From positions 1 through 53,536 of the forward strand of contig JACAFA010000240.1 of the NCBI GenBank assembly GCA_013388525.1: a stretch of 53,536 nucleotides of DNA, in the 5' to 3' direction. A program made the position numbers and the translations under genes. The stretch is from Ignavibacteriaceae bacterium (lineage in GTDB: Bacteria; Bacteroidota; Ignavibacteria; Ignavibacteriales; Ignavibacteriaceae). Shown piece by piece: positions 25,864-34,455 of the stretch. Each line of letters opens with the position of its first letter. Positions within the stretch are counted from its first letter, which is position 1. The notes beneath the pieces are model-generated. The model did not search any database. It was not told the origin of the DNA and saw only the letters and a list, made by a program, of their open reading frames with translations.

Positions 25864-26763
25864 ATGTCCTTTGATCTAATAACCGTTCTCGGTCCCACAG
25901 CATCCGGCAAAACAAACATTGCCGCTCAACTTGCAAAAGATTTTAACGGAGAAATAATTTCAGCAGATTCAAGGCAGGTTTACATGGGAATGGATATCGG
26001 CACAGGTAAAGATCTGATTGAATTTCAAAAATGTAATGTTAAATATCATCTGATTGATGTTGCCGAACCTTTTGAAGAATATAATCTTTTCAGATTTAGA
26101 AAAGATTTCCAAATCTCGTTTGAGAAAATAACTAAAGAGAAAAAAATTCCTGTTCTTGTTGGTGGTACCGGCTTATATATAAGTTCAATTCTTCAATCGT
26201 ACAGCCTGCCTGAAATTGATAACACTGAAGCGGAGAAATTATATTCACTAACTCTTCCACAATTAAAAGAAATGCTGCTCAAACAAAAACCAAAGGTTCA
26301 CAACATTACTGATTTAAGAGATAAAGATCGTTTGGTCAGAGCGATATTAATCGAGGAAGCCAGAGAAAAAACAAAATTGACTTATACTGAAATTAAATCT
26401 CTTACAATAGGTATAAAACCTGAACGAGAAATATTAAAAAGACGAATTACTGAAAGATTAAAAAAAAGATTAGCCTCTGGAATGATTGAAGAGATTAAAG
26501 AATTATTGCGTATCGGAATTACTATTGATAAACTTAATTTCTTTGGATTAGAATATAAATTCGTCTCACAATACATCGAAGGCAAATTAAATTATAATGA
26601 TATGTTCCAAAAGTTGAACAGTGCAATTCACGATTTTGCAAAAAGACAGATGACATGGTTTAAAAAAATGGAAAGAGAGGGCGTAATTATAAACTGGTTT
26701 CCTCCTGATAGTTATTCTGATATCAAGGTCTTTGTTAACAGCCGATTAAAGAATGCAGATTAA
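25864..26763 (+). CDS. miaA: tRNA dimethylallyltransferase
   Basis: MiaA adds a dimethylallyl group to A37 of tRNAs that read codons beginning with U. The 299-residue protein opens with the P-loop GPTASGKT (about residues 10-17), then has the ISADSRQVYMGMDIGTGK substrate region, the VGGTGLYI motif, the RDKDRLVRA helix and the C-terminal DFAKRQMTWFKKME segment. All are hallmarks of the family, and the length is normal. The end overlaps the next gene by 11 bases, so the two are probably translated together. Confidence 0.96.
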   Translation: MSFDLITVLGPTASGKTNIAAQLAKDFNGEIISADSRQVYMGMDIGTGKDLIEFQKCNVKYHLIDVAEPFEEYNLFRFRKDFQISFEKITKEKKIPVLVGGTGLYISSILQSYSLPEIDNTEAEKLYSLTLPQLKEMLLKQKPKVHNITDLRDKDRLVRAILIEEAREKTKLTYTEIKSLTIGIKPEREILKRRITERLKKRLASGMIEEIKELLRIGITIDKLNFFGLEYKFVSQYIEGKLNYNDMFQKLNSAIHDFAKRQMTWFKKMEREGVIINWFPPDSYSDIKVFVNSRLKNAD

Positions 26764-28105
26764 TTACCCGCCAAAAGTTATTGAATACCTGGGAAATAAA
26801 TCCTCAGATAAATGGAATCTCGAATGGGTTGAAGTTTCAGGAATAGAAAATGTAATAGTTATTCCTGCTATTTGTGAATATGAAAACATCAAAAAACTAT
26901 TAACATCACTTGCAGAAAGCAATCAATCCTTCTTTAAAAACACAATTATAATTTTTGTGATAAATAATTCTGAGTCATCAGTTAAGGAAGTAAAAGAAGA
27001 CAATAAATCCAGCCTGCATTTTCTGAGAAAACTGATAAAGCAAAATTCTACTGATAATATTTCGAAAAAAATTATTGAAACCGGAATCAGAATCGGGTTG
27101 ATTGATGCTGCAACCGAAGGAAAAGAATTTAATGATAATAGTGCAGGCGTTGGATTGGCAAGAAAAACTGGAATGGACTCAGCTTTGCGGATATTTGATT
27201 ACTCAATCCCTGGCAAAAAAATTATAATCTCTCTTGATGCCGATTGCCAAGTTGAAAAAAATTACCTGAGTGAAATTATTAATTATTTTAATGTTCAAAA
27301 TGTATCTGTGGCTGTTGTTGATTTCGAACATAATTTTTGTGAAGAAACAAACAGCAAAATCGCTATTCTTTCTTACGAAATATTTTTAAGGCACTATGTT
27401 GCAGGACTACTTTTTGCCGGATCGCCTTTTGCTTTTCATACAATCGGCTCAACTGTTGTTTGTGATCACGAAGCGTACATTAAGATTGGCGGGATGAACA
27501 CAAAAAAAGCTGCGGAGGATTTTTACTTTCTTCAGAAGTTAGCGAAACATTACAGGATAAACAGAATTACTTCAACCAAGGTAAAACTTTCAGCAAGACA
27601 ATCGTGGAGAGTGCCATTTGGTACAGGAAGAAGTATAACTGATTTTTTGTCCAACAATAAAATAATTAAAGTCTTTGATCCTGAAGTTTATTTAATACTA
27701 AAGGAATGGCTGGTTCTTTTCAATTCCGATTTGTCTTTAAATCCTGATTTATTATTGCAGGATTCAAGAAAAATTCATCCTGAACTGAACAATTTTCTGG
27801 GAATCCGTGGATTCAGAAGTGATTGGCAGAAAATTCTCGATAACAGTAAGTCAAAGAGTCAACTGGATTACCAGAGAAAGAACTGGTTTGATGCATTTGA
27901 AACACTTAAACTGATTCATCACTTAAGAGATACATTTTCCCCGATGATGGATATTACATCAGGAACTGAAAAATTATTTAAAATCATTCAACATTCTGTT
28001 AACTTTGGTCTGACAGGTGAAACTATTAACCAAGAAAATCTGTTTGAATTTTATCTTAATGAATTAAAATCACTTGAAAATAAACTGTATAAAAATTTTT
28101 ACTAA
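26753..28105 (+). CDS. GT-A fold (family 2) glycosyltransferase-like protein
   Basis: The N-terminal half resembles a GT2 transferase: VIVIPAICEYENIKKLLTSL, then LIDAATEG, VGLARKTGMDSAL and IISLDADCQVEKNYL with the DxD motif at residues 162-164. AAEDFYFLQKL resembles the acceptor/catalytic ED region, and RQSWRVPFGTGRS may stand for the QxxRW area. The remaining 150 residues are a helical extension that I do not recognise. No membrane helix is obvious. It overlaps miaA by 11 bases and shares one base with the next gene (TAATG), suggesting an operon. Donor and acceptor are unknown. Confidence 0.75.
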   Translation: MQINYPPKVIEYLGNKSSDKWNLEWVEVSGIENVIVIPAICEYENIKKLLTSLAESNQSFFKNTIIIFVINNSESSVKEVKEDNKSSLHFLRKLIKQNSTDNISKKIIETGIRIGLIDAATEGKEFNDNSAGVGLARKTGMDSALRIFDYSIPGKKIIISLDADCQVEKNYLSEIINYFNVQNVSVAVVDFEHNFCEETNSKIAILSYEIFLRHYVAGLLFAGSPFAFHTIGSTVVCDHEAYIKIGGMNTKKAAEDFYFLQKLAKHYRINRITSTKVKLSARQSWRVPFGTGRSITDFLSNNKIIKVFDPEVYLILKEWLVLFNSDLSLNPDLLLQDSRKIHPELNNFLGIRGFRSDWQKILDNSKSKSQLDYQRKNWFDAFETLKLIHHLRDTFSPMMDITSGTEKLFKIIQHSVNFGLTGETINQENLFEFYLNELKSLENKLYKNFY

Positions 28106-29577
28106 TGATTACAAAAACCGAACAGAACGAAATTCAGGATTATCTCAAAGATGCATCGAACACAAAAGGTTACTGTGATGCAGTTGTTTATCCTGAAAAC
28201 ACAACTGATGTAATTTCAATAATAAAAAAAGCAAACACTGAAAGATTTAATATTACTATATGTGGAAATAAAACCGGATTATCCGGTGGAAGTGTTCCTG
28301 CAGGCGGGATTGTTTTATCAACCGAAAAATTAAATAAAATTTTAGAAGTGAATGAAAAAGAAAAATATGCAATTGTTGAACCCGGCGTCCTTCTTTCAGA
28401 TTTCTTAAAAGAATTAAAAACCAGAAAACTTTATTACCCTCCTGATCCTACTGAACTGAATTGCTTTCTTGGCGGAACAGTTGCAACAAATGCTTCCGGA
28501 TCAAAAACATTCAAGTATGGTTCCACAAGAAATTTTGTTTCAGCAATCGAAATCGTACTGCCAACCGGAAATTTACTCTCTATCAACAGAGGAGAAATTT
28601 TTGCAAGAAAATATCAGTTGTCCTTTACAACGACTAACGGCAAACATATTGAGTTGAAAATACCTTTGGTAAAATCGCTTCCGACAAAAAATACAGCAGG
28701 ATATTTTTGCAAAGAAAATATGGATGCAATTGATTTGTTTATCGGATCGGAAGGAACATTGGGGGTATTTACACGATTAAAACTAAGATTACTTGATGCA
28801 CCCGAAAATATTCTTTCATCGGTTATATTTTTTAACACAGAAGAAGATGGCCTCAACTTTATTGAATCATCAAGAAATGAATCTTACAATAACAGAAAAA
28901 ATAATCTGCCTGTATCTATTGATGCACTTGCACTTGAGTTCTTCGACAAATTTGCACTTGATTTTCTGAGAGATGATTTTCCAAATATTCCCGTGGATGC
29001 AAAATCCGCAGTGTGGTTTGAGCAGGAAATTAATGAAGAAACAGGAACTCAAATCACAAACCTGTGGATTAACTTAATTGAAAAACACAACGGTGATCTT
29101 GGTCATTCCTGGATAGCAATGAATGAAAAAGACAAATCACAATTTGTAGAATTTCGTCACAGAATTTCTGCAAAGGTTAATGATTTTATCTCATCACATA
29201 ATTTCAGAAAGCTGGGGACTGACTTTGCTGTGCCCGATAAAGAGTTGAAGAATTTTTATTTTCAATTGAAGAATGATGTAAGCAAAGCCGGATTAGATTA
29301 TGTCATCTATGGACATTTCGGTAATTCTCATATACATCTGAATATGCTGCCAAAAAACACTAATGAATTTGAACGGGCAAAAAATCTTTATAATACTTTG
29401 TGTGTCTCAGCAATTAATGCAGGCGGAACATTTGCAGCGGAACATGGAGTTGGCAAGAATAAAAAAGCGTTACTTTATGAAATGTATGGGAAGGAAATTA
29501 TGGATGAGATGTTTCAAATTAAAAAAACACTTGACCCAAATTTAATTCTGTGTGCAGGAAATATTTTCAACCCATAA
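28105..29577 (+). CDS. FAD-linked D-2-hydroxyacid dehydrogenase (GlcD/D-lactate dehydrogenase family)
   Basis: The 490-residue protein has the PP-loop FAD-binding domain (FAD_binding_4) in its first 240 residues, with GNKTGLSGGSVP, VEPGVLLSDF and YPPDPTE...GGTVATNASG. The FAD-oxidase C-terminal domain contains YGHFGNSHIHLN and AAEHGVGKNKK, where the His residues bind metal and substrate. It should oxidise glycolate, D-lactate or a similar acid and pass electrons to quinone or cytochrome. The start codon overlaps the stop of the glycosyltransferase. The end lies 3 bases from the convergent receiver gene. It has no Cys-rich iron-sulphur extension, and no GlcE or GlcF gene is adjacent. Confidence 0.9.
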   Translation: MITKTEQNEIQDYLKDASNTKGYCDAVVYPENTTDVISIIKKANTERFNITICGNKTGLSGGSVPAGGIVLSTEKLNKILEVNEKEKYAIVEPGVLLSDFLKELKTRKLYYPPDPTELNCFLGGTVATNASGSKTFKYGSTRNFVSAIEIVLPTGNLLSINRGEIFARKYQLSFTTTNGKHIELKIPLVKSLPTKNTAGYFCKENMDAIDLFIGSEGTLGVFTRLKLRLLDAPENILSSVIFFNTEEDGLNFIESSRNESYNNRKNNLPVSIDALALEFFDKFALDFLRDDFPNIPVDAKSAVWFEQEINEETGTQITNLWINLIEKHNGDLGHSWIAMNEKDKSQFVEFRHRISAKVNDFISSHNFRKLGTDFAVPDKELKNFYFQLKNDVSKAGLDYVIYGHFGNSHIHLNMLPKNTNEFERAKNLYNTLCVSAINAGGTFAAEHGVGKNKKALLYEMYGKEIMDEMFQIKKTLDPNLILCAGNIFNP

Positions 29578-29580
29578 GAA

Positions 29581-29973
29581 CTATCGTTTTAATAAGGCTT
29601 TCTTAATTGTATCGAGGAGAACACTTTTAGTAAACGGTTTTGAAATATAATGTGTACATCCGCTTTTAAGAATCCGGTTCTCATCTTCCTTAAATGCATA
29701 AGCAGTTACAGCAATAACCGGAACATCTTTATAATTTTTCAATTTCTTTATCTCCCTTGCAAGTTCTAACCCATCAAGCCCCCGGCGCAGACTAATATCC
29801 AGCAGAATAATCGAATAATTATTCTTAGTAATTTTCTTAAGTGCTTCAGAAGATTCAGTAGCAGTATCAACCAAAAACTGATCTTTTAAAAACAAACTTA
29901 CTATTTCACGGTTTGAGCTATCATCTTCAATATAAAGTAATGAAGATAAAACCCCTTTTTCTTTATGCATCAC
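29581..29973 (-). CDS. Stand-alone response regulator receiver protein
   Basis: A 130-residue protein consists of only a CheY-like receiver. The acidic pocket is IEDD (residues 15-18), the phosphorylated aspartate is D59 (LLDIS), and the conserved Thr (AVTAYA) and Lys (SKPF) are present. No output domain is attached, so it should act by protein contact, in a phosphorelay or as a phosphate sink. It follows cysS by 33 bases on the same strand. No cognate active kinase is visible; the only kinase-like gene in the window is degenerate. Confidence 0.92.
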   Translation of the reverse strand: MMHKEKGVLSSLLYIEDDSSNREIVSLFLKDQFLVDTATESSEALKKITKNNYSIILLDISLRRGLDGLELAREIKKLKNYKDVPVIAVTAYAFKEDENRILKSGCTHYISKPFTKSVLLDTIKKALLKR

Positions 29974-30006
29974 GTTCTCCTTAAACAGGCAATTCAGCTT
30001 GAGGTT

Positions 30007-31422
30007 TTAATAACGTTTTATAAAATCCGTCCCCTCTTTTGTATCTTTAAGTGTAATACCAAAGTTCTCTAATTTTTTTCGGATATCATCAGCTAACTGA
30101 AAATTCCTATCGCTTTTTGCTTTTAGCCTGATATCAATTAAAAGTTTAATAAGTTCATTCTCAAGCCAAGAATCTTTTTTCTCTTCTTTTTCCTCGAAGG
30201 AAATAATTCCTAAAACATTATCAGCAGTTTTAATTAAAAAATTCTTTACTGAAATATAAAAATTAAGATGGATATTGTCATTTTCAGCGATAGCTTTATT
30301 TACTTCCTTCACAAAATCAAATAAGACCGCAACCGCCTGAGGTGTATTAAAATCATCGTCAAGTGCATCTGCAAAACGTTTTTCGAAATTCTGAAAATCA
30401 AAATTTGGATCAACACCACCCGGTTTGCTTTTAGTCAATGCTGTTTCAATTGTTGAACGAAGATTTTTCAACTTCTCAAGCCCTTTTTCCGCAGCATCAA
30501 GAAGTTCATTATTAAAATCAACCGGGCCTCTGTAATGTGCCTGTGCAAAGAAAAGCCTAATAGCTTCAGCAGAATATTTTGCCAGCACTTCTCTTGCGGT
30601 GAAAAAGTTGCCAAGTGACTTTGACATTTTTTCTTTATTGATATTAAGAAATCCAAAGTGCAGCCAGTACTTCACAAAAGGTTTTTTTGTTGCGGCTTCA
30701 CTCTGTGCAATTTCATTTTCGTGATGCGGAAATATCAGATCATTTCCGCCAGCGTGAATATCAAAAGTTTCACCGAGATGCTTGCAGCTCATTGCAGAAC
30801 ATTCGATGTGCCATCCCGGACGCCCATTCCCCCATTCACTTTTCCAGAATGGTTCACCTTCTTTTGACTTTTTCCACAAAGCAAAGTCAAGCGGATTCTG
30901 CTTTTCTTCCATTACTTCAACTCTTGCACCAGCTTCAAGCTCATCAATCTTTTTCCCGCTTAACTTGCCATAAGTTTTAAAAGATGACACATTATAAAAA
31001 ACATTTCCGTCAACATTATAAGCCGCTCCATTTGCAATAAGTGCCTTTATCATACCAAGAATTTCTGAAATATTCTCAGTTGCTCTTGGATAAAGCGTCG
31101 CCGGTTTAATTCTTAATCTTTTAATGTCTTCAAAAAAAGCATCTGAATATTTTTTTGCTACTTCACTTGCGGGAATTTTTTCTTCAATGGATTTTTTAAT
31201 AATCTTATCATCAATATCAGTAAGATTCATAACATACTTCACATTATATCCTTTATATTCGAGGTACCTTCGGATAATGTCAGCCATTATAAATGTCCGG
31301 GCATTACCGATATGGAAATAATCATAAACGGTAGGTCCGCAAATGTACATACCTACATTTGGTGGATTCAACGGAACAAATTCCTCGATTTGCTTTGTTA
31401 ATGTGTTGTATAATTTCAGCAT
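30007..31422 (-). CDS. cysS: Cysteinyl-tRNA synthetase
   Basis: This class I aminoacyl-tRNA synthetase charges tRNA-Cys. The zinc-ligand Cys28 (YICGPTVYD) and the HIGH motif variant FHIGNAR lie near the start. GWHIECSAMS and HAGGNDLIFPHHENEIAQSEA supply the rest of the zinc site, and EKMSKSLGN is the KMSKS loop. The 471-residue length is standard. Downstream is a receiver gene; upstream, 59 bases away, rluD on the same strand. No missing motif. Confidence 0.97.
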   Translation of the reverse strand: MLKLYNTLTKQIEEFVPLNPPNVGMYICGPTVYDYFHIGNARTFIMADIIRRYLEYKGYNVKYVMNLTDIDDKIIKKSIEEKIPASEVAKKYSDAFFEDIKRLRIKPATLYPRATENISEILGMIKALIANGAAYNVDGNVFYNVSSFKTYGKLSGKKIDELEAGARVEVMEEKQNPLDFALWKKSKEGEPFWKSEWGNGRPGWHIECSAMSCKHLGETFDIHAGGNDLIFPHHENEIAQSEAATKKPFVKYWLHFGFLNINKEKMSKSLGNFFTAREVLAKYSAEAIRLFFAQAHYRGPVDFNNELLDAAEKGLEKLKNLRSTIETALTKSKPGGVDPNFDFQNFEKRFADALDDDFNTPQAVAVLFDFVKEVNKAIAENDNIHLNFYISVKNFLIKTADNVLGIISFEEKEEKKDSWLENELIKLLIDIRLKAKSDRNFQLADDIRKKLENFGITLKDTKEGTDFIKRY

Positions 31423-31481
31423 CGATATCTTAATTAAAGAATTAAATACATCTGTTAATATAATTATATCAGCAATGAATT

Positions 31482-32474
31482 TCAGATTTCAGGTGTTCTT
31501 AGTTTCTTAAGTAATAACTTCATATCATCCGGAAGTTCAGAATCAAAAAACATTTTTCTCTTTTCCAAGGGATGATAGAATCCGACGGTTTTTGCGTGAA
31601 GAGCTTGTCTTGGCATAATCTCCAGCAGATTCTGAACCCGTGCTTTAATCTTTGGCAACTCTGAACCATAATTTATTTGTCTCCCTCCATAAGTCGGGTC
31701 ACCAAAAACCGGTTTTCCAATGCCGGATAAATGCACTCTGATTTGATGAGTTCTTCCAGTCTTTAAGTTAATTTTTAAATATGAAGTAAATTCAAATTCT
31801 TCCAGAACCTCATATAATGTAAGAGCTGTTCTTCCTTCATTTTCACTGATTGAGAATTTTTTTCTATCCTTTTTACTTCGAACAATGTTAAAAGATATTT
31901 CACCTTTTTTCTCTTTAAATTTTCCCCAGCAGATGGCGTGATACTCACGATCAACAGTTCGTTTACTGAACTGCTCTGCAATTTTTGCGTGAGTAAAATC
32001 ATCCTTGGCAACAACAAGCAATCCGCTTGTATCTTTATCTAGGCGATGAATAATTCCCGGTCTCCCCGGTTCATTTAATCCACTGAGTTTTTTTGTATGA
32101 TGAAGAAGTGCATTTACAAGTGTGCCTGTGTAATTTGCATAAGCCGGGTGAGCAACCATTCCTGCGGGTTTATTTATTACAAGCAGATACTCGTCTTCAT
32201 AAAAAATATCAAGCGGAATATTTTCAGGTTCAGTTTCTTCAGGTCGTGGTGTTATCGGGTGGACTGCTTCAATTATGTCAAACGGCTTAACCTGATAGTT
32301 TGATTTAACAACAGCACTATTTACTGTTACAAATCCGGCATCAATTAATTTTTGAACTTTTGAGCGGGTAGCATTTTCAATTGATTTGGAAAGAAAAACA
32401 TCCAGCCTTTCTTTCTTCTTCCCTTCGGGAATTTCAAAGCGATATTTCTTTTCCTTTATCAGTTTCACCATCAT
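31482..32474 (-). CDS. rluD: RluD-family 23S rRNA pseudouridine synthase
   Basis: An N-terminal S4 RNA-binding domain (KERLDVFLSKSIENATRSKVQKLI...) precedes the RluA/RluD catalytic domain with the diagnostic GRPGIIHRLDKDTSGLLVVAK, where Asp is the catalytic residue, and the GRTHQIRVHL strand. It should isomerise uridines in 23S rRNA helix 69. Exact site specificity cannot be read, so the symbol is by family. Its start overlaps the preceding lspA gene by 41 bases, part of the same long operon. Confidence 0.9.
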   Translation of the reverse strand: MMVKLIKEKKYRFEIPEGKKKERLDVFLSKSIENATRSKVQKLIDAGFVTVNSAVVKSNYQVKPFDIIEAVHPITPRPEETEPENIPLDIFYEDEYLLVINKPAGMVAHPAYANYTGTLVNALLHHTKKLSGLNEPGRPGIIHRLDKDTSGLLVVAKDDFTHAKIAEQFSKRTVDREYHAICWGKFKEKKGEISFNIVRSKKDRKKFSISENEGRTALTLYEVLEEFEFTSYLKINLKTGRTHQIRVHLSGIGKPVFGDPTYGGRQINYGSELPKIKARVQNLLEIMPRQALHAKTVGFYHPLEKRKMFFDSELPDDMKLLLKKLRTPEI

Positions 32475-33123
32475 TCAAACCATCATTTATATTTTTCGAA
32501 GATGGTTCATTTACAGAATTAAGACTATCAGTGTTTGCACGTGTAGCAGCTAACTCTTCAGCTTCCTTAATTTTTTTATCTTCAGCTTCGTGATGCCTGT
32601 AGAAGAATAACAGAATTAAAACACCAATTGAAACAGCAGCATCTGCAATATTGAAGATTGGCCATCTATCATAATTTCTTCCAAAAATTGAAAAGTTGAA
32701 GAAATCAAAATCAAAAAAATCAACGACCTTTCCATAGAACAATGGTGCATAGTCATAAATGAGCCCGTAAAACATCCTGTCAATAACATTTCCTACGGCA
32801 CCACCGAGAATTAACGCAATTGCTATTTTAAGAGAAAGAGATTTGTTGCGAATAATAAAAAGATATATCAGCAAACCGAAACTTGCTACCAGGGAAAAAA
32901 CAGAAATCAGAAGTTTAAAGTCAGAGCCCGGGTCAAAACCAAATGCCATTCCCGGATTTTCTGTAAATGTTATTCTGAAGAAGTCATCAATAACCGGAAT
33001 TGATTCACCCAGATACATACCTTCAAATTTTATGTTCAATGAAGGAATAGATATTCCTTTAATATAAAACTTTGATAATTGATCGGTGACAATTACAGCC
33101 AGAGTTAAATAAATTATTTTCAA
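32434..33123 (-). CDS. lspA: Lipoprotein signal peptidase II (second tandem copy)
   Basis: Signal peptidase II cleaves lipoprotein signal peptides after lipidation in the inner membrane. Four hydrophobic segments, FTENPGMAFGF, GGAVGNVIDRMFYG and the FNIADAAVSIG motif give both catalytic aspartates (in IDR and IAD). A charged 50-residue tail (EAEDKKIKEAEELAATRANTDS...) is unusual for the family. Its start overlaps the end of the first copy by four bases. The symbol is shared with the first copy because function is predicted to be the same. Confidence 0.88.
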   Translation of the reverse strand: MKIIYLTLAVIVTDQLSKFYIKGISIPSLNIKFEGMYLGESIPVIDDFFRITFTENPGMAFGFDPGSDFKLLISVFSLVASFGLLIYLFIIRNKSLSLKIAIALILGGAVGNVIDRMFYGLIYDYAPLFYGKVVDFFDFDFFNFSIFGRNYDRWPIFNIADAAVSIGVLILLFFYRHHEAEDKKIKEAEELAATRANTDSLNSVNEPSSKNINDGLNDGETDKGKEISL

Positions 33124-33716
33124 TGAGTGTCCTCTCTCTCTTCGACAGCCTGTGGAATCATTTCTTCCCGATGTTTATTGCTCTTTAAGGTGAGTATCAA
33201 ATAAATAAGAAGAAAGACACCCGATAGAATACTTATGTCTGCGAAATTAAACACATAATTACCATGAATGTTATCAAAAATAAAAAATTTGAAAAATCTT
33301 ACATCAAGAAAGTCCACTACGTTACCCTGAAACAACGGGGCATAATTATAAAACAGACCATAGAATATTCTATCAAATAAATTTCCTGCTGCCCCGCCAA
33401 GGATGAGAGCTACGGCAACTTTTATTTTCTTGTCAGATTTTTTTTCAAAAATCAGAAAGCAGAAAAAACCAATACAAGTAAGAAAAGTGATAACGAATAT
33501 CAGGTCCTTTAATGATTCACCCGGATCAATTCCAAAAGCAATTCCGGGATTTTCAACGAGAGTAAAATGCAAAACATTATTTATAATCGGTTTACTTTCG
33601 CCCGGATACAGACCCGTGTGATTTATGTTAAACCATGGTATGCTGAATCCTCTAACGAATACTTTACTTATCTGATCTATCAGAAGTAGAATTAATGAAA
33701 GAAAAAGAATTTTCAA
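33120..33716 (-). CDS. lspA: Lipoprotein signal peptidase II (first tandem copy)
   Basis: The 198-residue protein is a paralogue of the gene that follows it. It carries VENPGIAFGI, GGAAGNLFDRIFYGLFYN and the FNFADISILSG motif, so both catalytic aspartates are present, and four membrane helices. It lies 35 bases after the TraR-like gene and overlaps the second copy by four bases (ATGA). Both copies keep the full active site, so neither is obviously a relic. They may differ in lipoprotein substrates. Confidence 0.9.
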   Translation of the reverse strand: MKILFLSLILLLIDQISKVFVRGFSIPWFNINHTGLYPGESKPIINNVLHFTLVENPGIAFGIDPGESLKDLIFVITFLTCIGFFCFLIFEKKSDKKIKVAVALILGGAAGNLFDRIFYGLFYNYAPLFQGNVVDFLDVRFFKFFIFDNIHGNYVFNFADISILSGVFLLIYLILTLKSNKHREEMIPQAVEEREDTH

Positions 33717-33751
33717 TATTTGGTTTTGCCTTCTTGCTTACTTAAGTAAGA

Positions 33752-34438
33752 TTACTTCTTTTCCTGTCTTTGCTTTATTGGCAAGCAATGCTGACTATGC
33801 GGAACTGCTTCGAGCCTTTCTTTTGGAATCAAAGGACAGGTCTCACAAAGATGCTGTGGTTCATCAATACATTCGATGCAAATACCATACGTGCCTGCAT
33901 CTATTCTCTTCAATGCATCTTCCAGATATCCCAGAAATTTATTTTCTCTTTGCGCATAAAGAAAAGTCTTTTCTCTTTCCATCGCATCTGTTCCCTGTTC
34001 AGCCATATGTAAAGAGTACGGTGAATTTTCGTTTATATATTCTCCGGTTGTAGGATCGAGCATCTGTTCCTTTAGATTTTGAAGCTGTTCAATTATCTCA
34101 TCTCTTTTATCGAGAATGATTTGTCTGAAATGTTCCAGATCCTTTTTACTGTATCCTTTAATCTTATGAATGGCTTTATTACGTGATTCAACAATATCCT
34201 CAACCTTAACTTCAACAACAGGTTTAGTTGCTTTTATTTTTTTAACAGAGACGGCTTTTACTGCTTTCCTGAGAGGTTTAATTTCCTTTTTAACAACAGC
34301 ACTTTTAGCCGGTGATTTTTTAGCGACAGCGATTTTCTTAACCGGCTTTTTAGCAGTTGTTTTCTTTTGTGGTTTTTTAGCAGCAGCTTTTTTAGCCATT
34401 TTCTTTTTGGCAGGTTTCTTTACTACTTTTTTTGCCAT
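33752..34438 (-). CDS. TraR/DksA-type zinc-finger protein with Lys/Ala-rich N-terminal tail
   Basis: The first 80 residues are a histone H1-like Lys/Ala/Pro tail (AKKPAKK-type repeats). A DksA-like coiled coil (about residues 95-185, DLEHFRQIILDKRDEIIEQL...) and a C-terminal zinc-finger region (about 188-225) follow. DksA/TraR proteins bind RNA polymerase through the secondary channel; the basic tail suggests DNA or RNA binding. The zinc finger is unusual: CIEC and CETC lie only 8 residues apart, and the usual last CxxC is CLPI, so one expected Cys is absent. It sits between ileS (17 bases) and the tandem lspA genes. Confidence 0.85.
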   Translation of the reverse strand: MAKKVVKKPAKKKMAKKAAAKKPQKKTTAKKPVKKIAVAKKSPAKSAVVKKEIKPLRKAVKAVSVKKIKATKPVVEVKVEDIVESRNKAIHKIKGYSKKDLEHFRQIILDKRDEIIEQLQNLKEQMLDPTTGEYINENSPYSLHMAEQGTDAMEREKTFLYAQRENKFLGYLEDALKRIDAGTYGICIECIDEPQHLCETCPLIPKERLEAVPHSQHCLPIKQRQEKK

Positions 34439-34455
34439 TTTGATTTCTCCTATAA

